A program made the translations under genes and the position numbers. Of a stretch of DNA of 34,769 nt, positions 8,477 to 16,899 are shown piece by piece (the first letter of the stretch is position 1; each line of letters starts with the position of its first letter). Below the pieces are notes generated by a model that saw only the letters and a list, made by a program, of their open reading frames with translations, made no database searches and had not been told where the DNA came from. Where the stretch lies: the NCBI GenBank assembly GCA_021200555.1, contig JAJQGK010000131.1, forward strand, positions 1 through 34,769. The letters are read 5' to 3'. Origin of the DNA: Clostridiales bacterium. Its GTDB lineage: Bacteria; Bacillota; Clostridia; Oscillospirales; Acutalibacteraceae.

Positions 8477-9919
8477 ATGCGGTCGGGCGGAATTACAAGG
8501 CGTTGGGTTATAAATACCCTCAGCGTTATATCTGTTTTTGTACTTGCCACTGTTACCGTAGCGTCCATAGCTCTCAGGCAATACTATTACAGAATTGCCG
8601 AAACAACCATAGATTCCAAGGTGCAGCAGTCTGCGGTCAGAACCTTTTTCAAAAGCTATGTTGACTCAGGCAGCCAGACCTTTGAAGAGGGCGCAAGGGA
8701 TTTTGTCGAAAGCTTCAGCTACAGCTATCTTATGGATGTTTGGGTTTTAGACAGCTCCGGAAAAGTTGTGGTAACGTCCTCAGGATTTTTTGACAGCGAT
8801 ACAGGCGATATGGAGGACTATACAGCGGCTCTTGCTTCCGATGACGGAACGGGACTCTGGACGGGAAATAACGTCAACGATGAGAAAATCATGGCGAAAA
8901 CTCTGACAATCCTCAATTCCGACGGAACAAATGCCGGTGCGGTAAGATTGATAGTATCTCTTGAGGACTTGGACAGACAGCATGTGGGATACACAATCTT
9001 GATTGCAATTATAGGGCTTATAGCCATTGCTCTTGTGGCGATTTCGGGATCGTTCTTTATACGCTCAATCGTAAGACCCGTCGGAAGGATAAATGAAACG
9101 GCGAAGCTTATTGCAAAGGGGGACTTCAGTGCAAGAGTCGAAAAGGACAATACGAACGATGAAATAAGCGAGCTTTGCGATACCGTAAATTATATGTGCG
9201 AGGAGATTGCCCGCGCGGACAATGTGAAAAATGATTTTATCTCCACTGTTTCCCATGAGCTGAGAACGCCTCTTACGGCTATAAAGGGCTGGGCGGAAAC
9301 CATAAAATTTATGGGTCCCGAAGACCATGAAATGAACAAAAAAGGAATTGACATTATCATAAGCGAAACCGACAGGCTTTATAACATCGTTGAGGATCTG
9401 CTTGATTTTTCAAAAATGCAAAGCGGCAGGATGACAATGCGGGCAGAGCCTATGGATGCGGTAAAGGAGCTTAATATGGCAGTAGACGTCTTTAACGACA
9501 GAGCCGTCAGGGATATGATAACCCTTATTTATAACGAGCCGGAATTTACAGCTCCAATGCTTGCGGACAAGAATTTGATAAAGCAGGTTTTCGCAAATAT
9601 TCTTGATAATGCTTTTAAATATACAAAAAGCGGAGGCAGAGTTGCTGTTTTCGCTGAAATATCAAACGGTGATTTTATCATTTCCGTTGCGGATACGGGC
9701 TGCGGAATTTCAAAGGCGGATTTGCCCCACGTAAAAGAAAAATTTTACAAGGCGAATGTGTCCGTCAGGGGATCCGGAATAGGTCTTGCCGTTGTGGATG
9801 AGATTATCGCCATGCACGGAGGTCAGCTGGATATTTCAAGCACCGAGGGAAAAGGTACGGTGGTTACAATTTTCCTGCCTACGGATAATACCGTTGTTAT
9901 TCCCGCTGATAATATTTAA
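8477..9919 (+). CDS. Membrane sensor histidine kinase
   Basis: A 480-residue kinase with the order TM1 (about 11-33), extracellular sensor region (about 35-168), TM2 (about 171-196), HAMP (about 195-247), HisKA with phosphoacceptor H260 in FISTVSHELRTPLTAIKGW, and HATPase_c with an N box (NILDNAFKYTKSG), a G1 box (VADTGCGIS) and a G2 region (GSGIGLAVV). It is the partner of the adjacent response regulator. The extracellular part, with VWVLDSSGKVVVTSSG, resembles the single-Cache/PAS-like sensors of PhoR/WalK-type kinases. GGGGGTG precedes the ATG. The TAA stop (9917-9919) touches a remnant of the dispersed repeat family. Confidence 0.95.
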   Translation: MRSGGITRRWVINTLSVISVFVLATVTVASIALRQYYYRIAETTIDSKVQQSAVRTFFKSYVDSGSQTFEEGARDFVESFSYSYLMDVWVLDSSGKVVVTSSGFFDSDTGDMEDYTAALASDDGTGLWTGNNVNDEKIMAKTLTILNSDGTNAGAVRLIVSLEDLDRQHVGYTILIAIIGLIAIALVAISGSFFIRSIVRPVGRINETAKLIAKGDFSARVEKDNTNDEISELCDTVNYMCEEIARADNVKNDFISTVSHELRTPLTAIKGWAETIKFMGPEDHEMNKKGIDIIISETDRLYNIVEDLLDFSKMQSGRMTMRAEPMDAVKELNMAVDVFNDRAVRDMITLIYNEPEFTAPMLADKNLIKQVFANILDNAFKYTKSGGRVAVFAEISNGDFIISVADTGCGISKADLPHVKEKFYKANVSVRGSGIGLAVVDEIIAMHGGQLDISSTEGKGTVVTIFLPTDNTVVIPADNI

Positions 9920-9938
9920 GTAACCACTGATTACTTAG
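9918..9938 (+). repeat. End-only remnant of the dispersed intergenic repeat family
   Basis: AAGTAACCACTGATTACTTA matches the outer part of one terminal repeat and then the outer part of the opposite one, as if the interior had been lost. It starts within the stop codon of the histidine kinase gene. Compare the full copies at 15636-15809 and 16894-17067. Confidence 0.6.
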
Positions 9939-9971
9939 CTGACAACATCTAAATGAAAGGATGAATGTATT

Positions 9972-11228
9972 ATGGCAAAAGATAAAAATAATACGAACAA
10001 AAAAAAGGAAGTCAATCCGAGACTGGGAAAAGCGGGCGGTCAGGCTCTTATTGAGGGCATTATGATGAATGGCCCCGGCGGAGCGGCAATGTCCGTAAGA
10101 CAGTCGGACGGAACCATACTTACGGTTCCCAAGGAAACAAAGCACATCAGGGATAAAGTTAAGTTTTTGGGTATTCCCGTAATAAGGGGAGTTGTAAACT
10201 TTATCGAATCCATGATAGTGGGATACAAGTGCCTTATGGAGTCGGCGGAGCTTTCGGGACAGATGGAGCTTGAGGAAACGGAAGAGGAAATGTCGAAGGT
10301 CGATAAGTGGATCAGCGATCATTTCGGACCTAAGATGATGGCTGTAATTTCTGCGATTGCAATGGTTTTGGGCGTTCTTCTTGCCTTTGTACTGTTTATT
10401 TATCTTCCCGTAACGGTTATAAATCTCCTTGATAATTATGTTTTTGACGGCTTTCTTGTGAATCACGCTTTAAGACCCCTTTGCGAGGGCGTTATACGAA
10501 TTGTAATATATGTGATTTATCTTGCGGCTGTTTCCAAAATGAAGGATATAAAAAGGGTGTTTATGTACCACGGTGCAGAGCACAAGACAATCTTCTGCTA
10601 TGAAGCAGGGGAAGAGCTTACGGTGGAAAACGTAAAAAAATACAAGAGATTTCATCCCAGATGCGGAACGAGCTTTATGTTCCTCATACTTATAATAAGC
10701 ATACTTTTATCTTCAATTCTGTCGTTGATTTTAAGCCAATTCCCGAATTTAACCATAAACGGAACACATGTTCTTGATGTAAGATGGGCGTGGTCGCTGA
10801 TAAAAATTCTCATTCTCCCCCTTGTTATGGGCTTCGGTTATGAATTTTTAAGATATGCCGGCAGACACGACAATGCGGTTACAAGATTTTTCTCCGCTCC
10901 CGGACTTTGGATGCAGCGTCTTACCACAAAAGAGCCGGACGATGATATGATCGAAGTGGGAATTGCGGCATTAAAGGCCGTTATCGGTGAAAACGAACAG
11001 AATGTCAGCGAAGAGGATCAGAAAAAGAGAGAGGAAAACGCCGATTATTTTAAGCAGATTTCTCTTTTCGGAAGCAACGGCGATGATGTACCTCCCGTAA
11101 ATGCCAAAACTGCGGACAATGCCGAGCCGGCGGAGGATTTTGATATTCCGGAAAGCGGCGGAGACATTCCCGATATGGATGCATTGGACGGCGAAGCCAT
11201 TGACGAAACGGACAGCTCAGACCGGTGA
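9972..11228 (+). CDS. DUF1385 family integral membrane protein (YqhQ-like)
   Basis: A 418-residue polytopic membrane protein of the DUF1385/YqhQ family, whose biochemical role is not established. Family signatures are GGQALIEGIMMNGP near the N-terminus, VYHGAEHKTIFCYE-type residues in mid-protein and RFHPRCGTSFMF. Four hydrophobic stretches are visible, at about 117-150, 173-192, 235-258 and 272-292. The C-terminal 80 or so residues are hydrophilic and strongly acidic, rich in Asp, Glu and Pro, which I do not regard as part of the family core. The gene overlaps prmC by four bases (GTGA), a neighbourhood common in Clostridia. AAAGGA lies upstream of the start. Confidence 0.9.
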   Translation: MAKDKNNTNKKKEVNPRLGKAGGQALIEGIMMNGPGGAAMSVRQSDGTILTVPKETKHIRDKVKFLGIPVIRGVVNFIESMIVGYKCLMESAELSGQMELEETEEEMSKVDKWISDHFGPKMMAVISAIAMVLGVLLAFVLFIYLPVTVINLLDNYVFDGFLVNHALRPLCEGVIRIVIYVIYLAAVSKMKDIKRVFMYHGAEHKTIFCYEAGEELTVENVKKYKRFHPRCGTSFMFLILIISILLSSILSLILSQFPNLTINGTHVLDVRWAWSLIKILILPLVMGFGYEFLRYAGRHDNAVTRFFSAPGLWMQRLTTKEPDDDMIEVGIAALKAVIGENEQNVSEEDQKKREENADYFKQISLFGSNGDDVPPVNAKTADNAEPAEDFDIPESGGDIPDMDALDGEAIDETDSSDR

Positions 11229-12082
11229 AAAAAGATCTGAAAATTCTCGTAAGAGAATGTGCAAGGGAGCTTCAAAATTCCGACGCTCCCGAAACAGAGG
11301 CATATGAGCTTGTAAAACACGCTTTGGGATTTGGCAAAACGGATATTATACTTGAGCCTGTACGGGAAACGGACGATAAGCGGCTTTCATATTTAAATGA
11401 CTGCATAAAAAAAAGAAAATCCGGTTATCCCCTTCAATACATATTGGGACAGTGGGACTTTTACGGACGCACCTTTACCCTCAGGGAGGGAGTGCTTATT
11501 CCCCGCTGTGAAACGGAGCAAATTGCGGATGAGTGCTGTAGGTTCCTGAAAAATAAAAAGGATAAGGTGGTTTTTGACCTTTGCGCCGGATCGGGATGTA
11601 TAGGCTTGTCCGCCGCAGTCAATAATCCTTTGTGCAAATTTTTCCTTTTCGATAATTCCGAGGACGCCGTTTTTTGTCAAAACGACAATTTAAGTTTACT
11701 GTCTCTTGACAATGTAACCATATTGGATTATGATATTTTTTACGGATTTAATAAAGAGCTTTTGCCCTTCCCCGACGTTATTTTAAGCAACCCGCCTTAT
11801 GTGAATAAAGAAGATATGGAAAATTTGCAGACCGAGGTTCGTTACGAGCCTGAGACTGCTCTTTACGGCGGCGAGGACGGACTTGATTTTTACAGGTGCA
11901 TAGTTAAGAAATGGCTTCCGAGCCTTAAACACGGCGGGTTTTTTATGCTGGAATGCGCAGAAAATCAGCCCGAAAGAGTTTTGGAAATGATTGAAAACGA
12001 AAATCTGCCCTTGAGAAGCAGCAGTGAAAATGATATTTTCGGAGTAAACAGGTTCGTTTGCGGATACAGAGATTTGACTTGA
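11225..12082 (+). CDS. prmC: Peptide chain release factor N5-glutamine methyltransferase
   Basis: A 285-residue SAM-dependent methyltransferase that modifies the GGQ glutamine of release factors RF1 and RF2. The N-terminal helical domain has PLQYILGQWDFYGR, the family signature. The catalytic domain shows the SAM loop FDLCAGSGCIGLSAA and the catalytic NPPY in DVILSNPPYVNKED. The start is GTG at 11225, overlapping the DUF1385 stop, which implies coupled translation. prfA, often the next gene, is absent. The TGA stop (12080-12082) overlaps remnants of the dispersed repeat. Confidence 0.95.
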   Translation: MKKDLKILVRECARELQNSDAPETEAYELVKHALGFGKTDIILEPVRETDDKRLSYLNDCIKKRKSGYPLQYILGQWDFYGRTFTLREGVLIPRCETEQIADECCRFLKNKKDKVVFDLCAGSGCIGLSAAVNNPLCKFFLFDNSEDAVFCQNDNLSLLSLDNVTILDYDIFYGFNKELLPFPDVILSNPPYVNKEDMENLQTEVRYEPETALYGGEDGLDFYRCIVKKWLPSLKHGGFFMLECAENQPERVLEMIENENLPLRSSSENDIFGVNRFVCGYRDLT

Positions 12083-12113
12083 TTTAATCAGTGGTTACCT
12101 TAGTGCTTACTTA
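12081..12113 (+). repeat. Two adjacent repeat-family ends after prmC
   Basis: GATTTAATCAGTGGTTAC (12081-12098) matches the right terminal repeat of the full elements. AGTGCTTACTTA, a few bases on, matches a second end in the same orientation. No internal element sequence separates them. The first overlaps the prmC stop codon. Confidence 0.6.
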
Positions 12114-12165
12114 ATCGGCGGCTGCTTTATTGAACCTTTGTTCTAAATCGAAATGAGGTGTTACC

Positions 12166-12864
12166 GTGCTGTTTAATATATTAAGCTATATAAGAGACGG
12201 AAATTACGCTCTGATGTTTATACAAATAGCGTCTCTTTTGTTTGTAATTTTTTGCACAATGCCCGTTCATGAGTGCGCCCACGCATGGATGGCTGTTAAG
12301 CTGGGCGACGACACCCCCAGGCTTTCGGGCAGACTTACGTTAAATCCGAGAGCCCATATAGATCTCATAGGCGCATTGATGATATTTCTTGTGGGATTCG
12401 GTTATGCAAAACCGGTTCAGGTCAATGTGCATAATCTTAAGCACGGCAGAAAAAGCTTCGCCCTTGTGGCTCTTGCGGGCCCTGTGTCAAACCTTATCAT
12501 GGCGTTTATATTCCTCTTTTTGGGGGCCGTTGTCAGCGTTTTGTATTTAAACACATCCTTATCTCAATCTATATATACGGTGCTTTACTATTTCCTTTAT
12601 TTTGCGGCGTCCGTTAATATTTCCCTTGCGGTGTTTAACCTTATTCCCATTCCGCCTCTTGACGGTTCAAGAATACTCACTCTTATTCTCCCTGAAAAAT
12701 ATTATTACAAGCTTATGAGATATGAGAGATATATTATGATAGCGATGTTTGTGCTGATTTGGATCGGAGTCCTCGACACGCCTTTGAGCTTTTTGTCCAA
12801 TATCGTTTACAAAGGACTCAATTGGCTTGCGACTTTGCCCTTCAGTCTTGTGGGATGGCTGTAA
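12166..12864 (+). CDS. Site-2 protease (M50) family membrane metalloprotease
   Basis: A 232-residue intramembrane zinc protease-like protein of the short bacterial M50 type. H35-E36-C37-A38-H39 gives the HExxH metal motif inside the first membrane region, and D166 in NLIPIPPLDGSR gives the third ligand. Several further hydrophobic segments are present. There is no PDZ domain, so it is not RseP-like; the substrate is unknown. The start is GTG at 12166, with GAGGTG upstream. scpA begins three bases after the stop; this M50-scpA-scpB order is common in Clostridia. Confidence 0.92.
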   Translation: MLFNILSYIRDGNYALMFIQIASLLFVIFCTMPVHECAHAWMAVKLGDDTPRLSGRLTLNPRAHIDLIGALMIFLVGFGYAKPVQVNVHNLKHGRKSFALVALAGPVSNLIMAFIFLFLGAVVSVLYLNTSLSQSIYTVLYYFLYFAASVNISLAVFNLIPIPPLDGSRILTLILPEKYYYKLMRYERYIMIAMFVLIWIGVLDTPLSFLSNIVYKGLNWLATLPFSLVGWL

Positions 12865-12867
12865 ATT

Positions 12868-13599
12868 ATGGAAAAACTGCAATATAAAACCGAGGTTTTT
12901 GAGGGACCTCTTGACCTGCTTCTTCACCTTATATCAAAGCACAAGCTCGATATTTACGACATTCCCATTTTTGAGCTTGTGGAGCAATATATTGCTTATG
13001 TTCGGCAAATGCAGGAGGAGAATATGGAGGTCGCCAGTGAATTTCTTGAAATGGCGGCAAGACTTGTATACATTAAGTCGGTTTCTCTTTTGCCTGTTTA
13101 CGATGAAGCGTTGGATTTGAAAAAGGAACTTACGGGCGAGCTTATAGAGTACCGAGACTGCAAGCTTATGGCTGCAAAATTGTCCGAGCAGTGCGGTGGA
13201 ATAAACAAGATGGTCAGAGAGCCTGCGAAAATTCAGGCGGATATGACATACACCCGTATTCACGAAGCGTTGGAGCTGTATGCGGCTTATATGAATGCCG
13301 CCGGAAAAAAGCTTAAAAATCTTCCCCCTGCGGAAGAGTCCTTTAAGGATATAGTGGAAAGAGCGGTTGTCTCCGTTTCCGAGAAAATAGACAGTATTTA
13401 TTCTGTTATTTCAAGGGCGGGGAAAATAAGGGCTTTTGATATTTTTTCCATGTCAAAAAGCCGTTCCGAGCTTGTTGCGTCCTTTTTGGCGCTTCTTGAA
13501 ATGGCGAAGGACAGGAAAATTGTACTTATAGGCGAGGGCGAAGAGCTTGAAATTGCCGTTGATTTGGAAGAGCGGGAGGCTGAACACAACGAACAGTGA
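12868..13599 (+). CDS. scpA: Segregation and condensation protein A
   Basis: A 243-residue kleisin subunit of the SMC-ScpA-ScpB condensin, which organises and separates the newly replicated chromosome. The N-terminal signature FEGPLDLLLHLISKHKLDI is clear. The central region is helical and acidic. The C-terminal winged helix (about 165-240) contains the AFDIFSMSKSRSELVASFLALLE-type segment that contacts SMC. Length is typical. The 3' end overlaps the proposed scpB start by 53 bases. Confidence 0.96.
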   Translation: MEKLQYKTEVFEGPLDLLLHLISKHKLDIYDIPIFELVEQYIAYVRQMQEENMEVASEFLEMAARLVYIKSVSLLPVYDEALDLKKELTGELIEYRDCKLMAAKLSEQCGGINKMVREPAKIQADMTYTRIHEALELYAAYMNAAGKKLKNLPPAEESFKDIVERAVVSVSEKIDSIYSVISRAGKIRAFDIFSMSKSRSELVASFLALLEMAKDRKIVLIGEGEELEIAVDLEEREAEHNEQ

Positions 13600-14164
13600 A
13601 AATTTAAAAGCATTGCTTGAGGCCGTAATGTTCGCATCCGGCGAGCCTCTTGATATTGAGAAAACGGCAAAGATACTGCTTACGGATAACGAAACGCTGC
13701 TGAACGCCTTATCGGAGCTTACCGACGAATATAAAAAGGACGAGCACGGCATAGAAGTGCTTAACCTTAACGGAAAATTTCAATTTGCAACAAAAGAAAA
13801 ATATGCGGACAGCATAAGAAGCGTGCTGAGCATTAAGAAAAACACCCCTTTGTCCTCGGCCGCATTTGAGGTTCTGGCCGTTGTGGCGTATAATCAGCCC
13901 GTTACAAAGGCGTTTATAGAGCAGGTCAGAGGAGTTGACTGCTCCGGCGTAATTTCAACGTTAATGCAAAGAAATTTAATTGAGGAACACGGAAGGCTTG
14001 ACTTGCCGGGGCGTCCTCTGTTATACTGTACTACAGACAATTTTTTAAGGTGCTTTGAAATATCATCCCTGGACGAGCTTCCCGAGCTTCCCGAAAAAGG
14101 CGGACAGCCTGCTGCGGAAACGGACGAAAACGGAGACGTAAAGGGGCAGATGTCTTTAATGTAA
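13547..14164 (+). CDS. scpB: Segregation and condensation protein B
   Basis: A 205-residue partner of ScpA in the SMC complex, with two winged-helix domains. LLEAVMFASGEPL opens the conserved core, and AFEVLAVVAYNQPVTKAFIEQVRG and GRPLLYCTT mark the second domain. The start is not obvious: no ATG or GTG lies before the conserved core. TTG at 13547 has GAGGG (13534-13538) at good spacing and is chosen, giving about 20 poorly conserved leading residues and a 53-base overlap with scpA. CTG at 13580 is an alternative but sits too close to GGGAGG (13574-13579). The C-terminus is a short acidic tail. Confidence 0.93.
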   Translation: MKLPLIWKSGRLNTTNSENLKALLEAVMFASGEPLDIEKTAKILLTDNETLLNALSELTDEYKKDEHGIEVLNLNGKFQFATKEKYADSIRSVLSIKKNTPLSSAAFEVLAVVAYNQPVTKAFIEQVRGVDCSGVISTLMQRNLIEEHGRLDLPGRPLLYCTTDNFLRCFEISSLDELPELPEKGGQPAAETDENGDVKGQMSLM

Positions 14165-14209
14165 AATATATAATTAAACATATAATCAAATTTGAAGGAG
14201 GCGGGTTTC

Positions 14210-15154
14210 TTGATTGCATTGTGTATAATTATCGGAATAATTGTACTAATCGCTCTTGTTTTAAATATCAGGGCGCATATCCATGTGGAATATGAAGATG
14301 AAGTGACTGCTTATGCAAAATGGGTGTTTCTGAAAATTCCACTTTTGCCGAGACCCGAAAAGGAACCTAAGCCAAAAAAAGAAAAAAAGAAGGAAGAGCC
14401 GAAGGAGGAGCCTAAGGAGGAGAAGGAGCCTAAACCCAAGGGGCCAAATCCTCTGAAGACCTTTTACGAAAACGAAAAATTAGAAGGCATCCTCGATATT
14501 CTCAGAAGACTTTTAAGTCTGATCGATAAGTTCGGCAGAAGGCTTGCAAATTCCTTTGTTATCGACGAAATGTTCCTTGACGTAACCGTTTCAAGGGATG
14601 ATGCGGCGGAAACGGCGTTGGAATACGGCAAGGTCAGTCAAGTAGTATTTCCCGTTGCCGGCGCCGTGTGCGCAAACTGCAATGTGAGAAAATACAGCAT
14701 TAATATCGATCCCGATTACATAGGAAAAGGTTACAATGAATATGCGTTTTCCCTTGAAATTTCTTTAAATCCCAGAAAGCTCATAAACGCCGTTTTGGCA
14801 TTTGTGTTCGGAGCGGTCTTTAAGTTGGGCATAAAAATCATTAAGGGCTTTAAAAAGAAGGACAACGGCGGCGGTGAGCAGAATGACGGCAAAAATGACG
14901 GTGACCCGAAAAATCCGGACGGAACCGGCGGAGAAACATCCCAAAATACCGAAAATCCGGATGACCCCAACAAGCCTGTAAACGCCGAAATAGAGTTTGA
15001 AAATTTAAAAGCCGCAAAGGGAAATGACCAAACCGTACAAATTCCAATGAAGCAGGTTGTTTACGGCAAATATGACGACGGCACCGTTAAGGAGCCGGAA
15101 ATATATATTGATAAAAATAATAATGATAATAATGTCAGAGAGAACGGTGAATAA
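14210..15154 (+). CDS. DUF2953 domain protein, single-pass membrane
   Basis: A 314-residue protein of the DUF2953 (YtfI-like) family, found beside gerW in spore formers; role unknown. TTG at 14210 is chosen because AAGGAGG at 14195-14201 is ideally spaced; an upstream TTG at 14192 would lie within that site. One N-terminal transmembrane helix (about 2-20) is followed by a Lys/Glu/Pro-rich low-complexity linker (about 50-80). The conserved core includes FVIDEMFLDVTVSRDDAA and DPDYIGKGYNEYAFSLEISL. A second hydrophobic segment (about 185-205) is followed by a Gly/Asp/Asn-rich tail. gerW starts two bases after the stop, so the two are almost certainly co-expressed. Confidence 0.85.
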   Translation: MIALCIIIGIIVLIALVLNIRAHIHVEYEDEVTAYAKWVFLKIPLLPRPEKEPKPKKEKKKEEPKEEPKEEKEPKPKGPNPLKTFYENEKLEGILDILRRLLSLIDKFGRRLANSFVIDEMFLDVTVSRDDAAETALEYGKVSQVVFPVAGAVCANCNVRKYSINIDPDYIGKGYNEYAFSLEISLNPRKLINAVLAFVFGAVFKLGIKIIKGFKKKDNGGGEQNDGKNDGDPKNPDGTGGETSQNTENPDDPNKPVNAEIEFENLKAAKGNDQTVQIPMKQVVYGKYDDGTVKEPEIYIDKNNNDNNVRENGE

Positions 15155-15156
15155 TT

Positions 15157-15579
15157 ATGAAAGAGCAATCAGCAGAAAAAATTCTTGCCACAACAATTGA
15201 AAGAGTCCGCGATCTGGTGGATGTCAGCACGATTATCGGCGACCCTATAACGGTTAATTCCGATATTACGATTATCCCCATTTCAAAGGTTACATACGGC
15301 TTTGCTTCCGGCGGTTCCGACTTCCCCTCAAAAAATAACGTGGAGCTGTTCGGCGGCGCAGGCGGCGCAGGCGTTACAATCAACCCTGTGGCGTTCCTTG
15401 TGTGCAATAAGGGCGAGGTTACGATTAAGCACATTACCGCTTCGGACAATGCGGCGGAGAGAGCCGTAAACCTTATCCCCGAAATGTTTGATAAAGTTAC
15501 CGGCTTTGTAGACAGCAGAAAGAAGCCTGTTGAAGAAGTCAAGGATGAAAAGCCTCAGCCTACAGTTGAGACTGAGTAA
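15157..15579 (+). CDS. gerW: GerW (YtfJ) family sporulation protein
   Basis: A 140-residue protein of the GerW/YtfJ family, needed for normal spore germination in Bacillus subtilis. The core from GDPITVNSDITIIPISKVTYGFASGG through GGAGGAGVTINPVAFLV is the family signature, with its conserved Gly-rich loop. The C-terminus is a short charged tail. Its presence is the best evidence here that the organism makes endospores. Downstream, a 249-base gap holds no gene but contains full repeat copy A. Confidence 0.94.
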   Translation: MKEQSAEKILATTIERVRDLVDVSTIIGDPITVNSDITIIPISKVTYGFASGGSDFPSKNNVELFGGAGGAGVTINPVAFLVCNKGEVTIKHITASDNAAERAVNLIPEMFDKVTGFVDSRKKPVEEVKDEKPQPTVETE

Positions 15580-15635
15580 ATTTTGCTTTTTTATGTCTTT
15601 ACAGTGATTAAAAGACTGTCGCTTACATAAGTTTT

Positions 15636-15809
15636 TAGTAAGCACTGATTAAATCGAGTGCGGCGGATGTTTAGAAGATTTTTTGCAAGACAAGGAACAA
15701 AGCGCAAGGAATACTGACGTATTGCGAGCATTTGTGACGATGTATTGCGGAAAATATGCAAGCAGGCGGCGTGCTCAGCCGTTAGGCGTGATTTAATCAG
15801 TGGTTACTT
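15636..15809 (+). repeat. Dispersed repeat copy A, full-length, with terminal inverted repeats
   Basis: A 174-base non-coding unit. Its left end (TAGTAAGCACTGATTAAATC, 15636-15655) and right end (15790-15809) are inverted repeats matching at 18 of 20 positions. The interior is G/A-rich, with the core CGATGTATTGCGGAAAA at 15738-15754 and several short self-complementary stretches. It aligns without gaps to copy B (16894-17067, opposite strand) with about a dozen substitutions. No transposase is encoded in the window, so a MITE-like or REP-like element is the best description. A target-site duplication could not be resolved. Confidence 0.85.
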
Positions 15810-15828
15810 TATGTAGGCGGTGGTTGGT

Positions 15829-16899
15829 ATGTTAAAAAAATCGGCTTGTGCGCTGTTATCGCTGTTGCTCATTTGGAATATTTCCCCTGTATCTTCGGGG
15901 CTTGATTTATCAGCGGCGGGCGCTGTGATTTACTGTGTTGAAACAGGCGGGATACTTTACGAGAAAAATGCGTATTCCCAAATGTCCATGGCAAGCACAA
16001 CCAAAATTATGACCTCTCTTATCGCTTTGGAAGAGAATACGCCTTTCAGGAGGATAACGATTACCGCAGAAATGGTAAATGTGGAAGGCTCCTCATCGGG
16101 ACTTGAGGAGGGCGATATTGTTACGCTTAAAGACCTTGTGTACTGTATGCTCCTTGAGTCGGGAAATGAGGCGGCAAATGCTGCGGCTTATGCGATTTCC
16201 GGCAGCCTTGAAAGCTTTGCGGAGCTTATGAACGAGAGAGCCGCTGAAATAGGAATGACGGGTACATCCTTTGAAACTCCTTCCGGACTTGACGGCGAAA
16301 ATCACTATACCACCGCATATGATATGGCGCTCCTTACGGCGGCTGCCTTGGAAAATGAGGATTTTTGCGAAATTTGCGCTTCCGTTTCGTATAAGCTTAC
16401 CTTTATAAATTCCGATAAAACGGTGACGCTTTACAATCACAACAAGCTTTTGCAGTCCTATGACGATTGCATCGGCGTGAAGACCGGATATACGAAGAAA
16501 AGCGGAAGATGTCTCGTGTCCGCCGCAAAAAGAGACGGAGTGACCGTAATCGCCGTAACGCTGAACGACGGGAACGACTGGGAAGACCATGTAAAAATGC
16601 TCGATTACGGATTTTCGCTGTGTAAATTCGAGAAAATAAAAACCGATTTTTCAGCTTACAGCGTGTCTGTGGTAAATTCCGACGTTTCCTTTGTGGGCGT
16701 AGAAGGTGTCGAAGCGGCGGTGGCTCTTGCCTCAGGTGAGGATAAATCGGAAATCCAAGTTAAAATATATCTTGAAAAATTTTTATACGCTCCCGTAAAT
16801 AAGGGAGATGCGGTGGGATATGCCGAATATATTGTAAACGGCAGAACGGCGGCAAGAATTACGCTTACAGCCTCCGACTGCTGTGAAATAACTAAGTAA
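15829..16899 (+). CDS. D-alanyl-D-alanine carboxypeptidase (S11, low-molecular-weight PBP)
   Basis: A 356-residue secreted serine DD-peptidase that trims the terminal D-Ala from peptidoglycan stem peptides. An N-terminal signal peptide covers about residues 1-24. Catalytic motifs are S56-T-T-K59, S111-G-N113 and K218-T-G220. ATG 15829 is chosen over an in-frame GTG at 15820, which falls inside the likely ribosome binding site (AGGCGGTGG). The position beside scpAB, gerW and the pseudouridine synthase resembles B. subtilis dacB, which acts on spore cortex, so a sporulation role is plausible. The expected C-terminal amphipathic anchor is not evident, and the TAA stop lies inside the left end of repeat copy B. 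The gene lies between two inverted repeat copies. Confidence 0.93.
   Translation: MLKKSACALLSLLLIWNISPVSSGLDLSAAGAVIYCVETGGILYEKNAYSQMSMASTTKIMTSLIALEENTPFRRITITAEMVNVEGSSSGLEEGDIVTLKDLVYCMLLESGNEAANAAAYAISGSLESFAELMNERAAEIGMTGTSFETPSGLDGENHYTTAYDMALLTAAALENEDFCEICASVSYKLTFINSDKTVTLYNHNKLLQSYDDCIGVKTGYTKKSGRCLVSAAKRDGVTVIAVTLNDGNDWEDHVKMLDYGFSLCKFEKIKTDFSAYSVSVVNSDVSFVGVEGVEAAVALASGEDKSEIQVKIYLEKFLYAPVNKGDAVGYAEYIVNGRTAARITLTASDCCEITK

Noticed and set aside
9897-10466. Minus-strand open frame of 189 codons opposite the DUF1385 gene
   Set aside because: Rich in residues typical of reverse-strand reading, crosses a repeat remnant and overlaps a conserved family gene.
15580-15828. Riboswitch or small RNA gene in the gerW-carboxypeptidase gap
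   Set aside because: The gap is mostly repeat copy A; its structure is shared with copies elsewhere and matches no riboswitch class I know.
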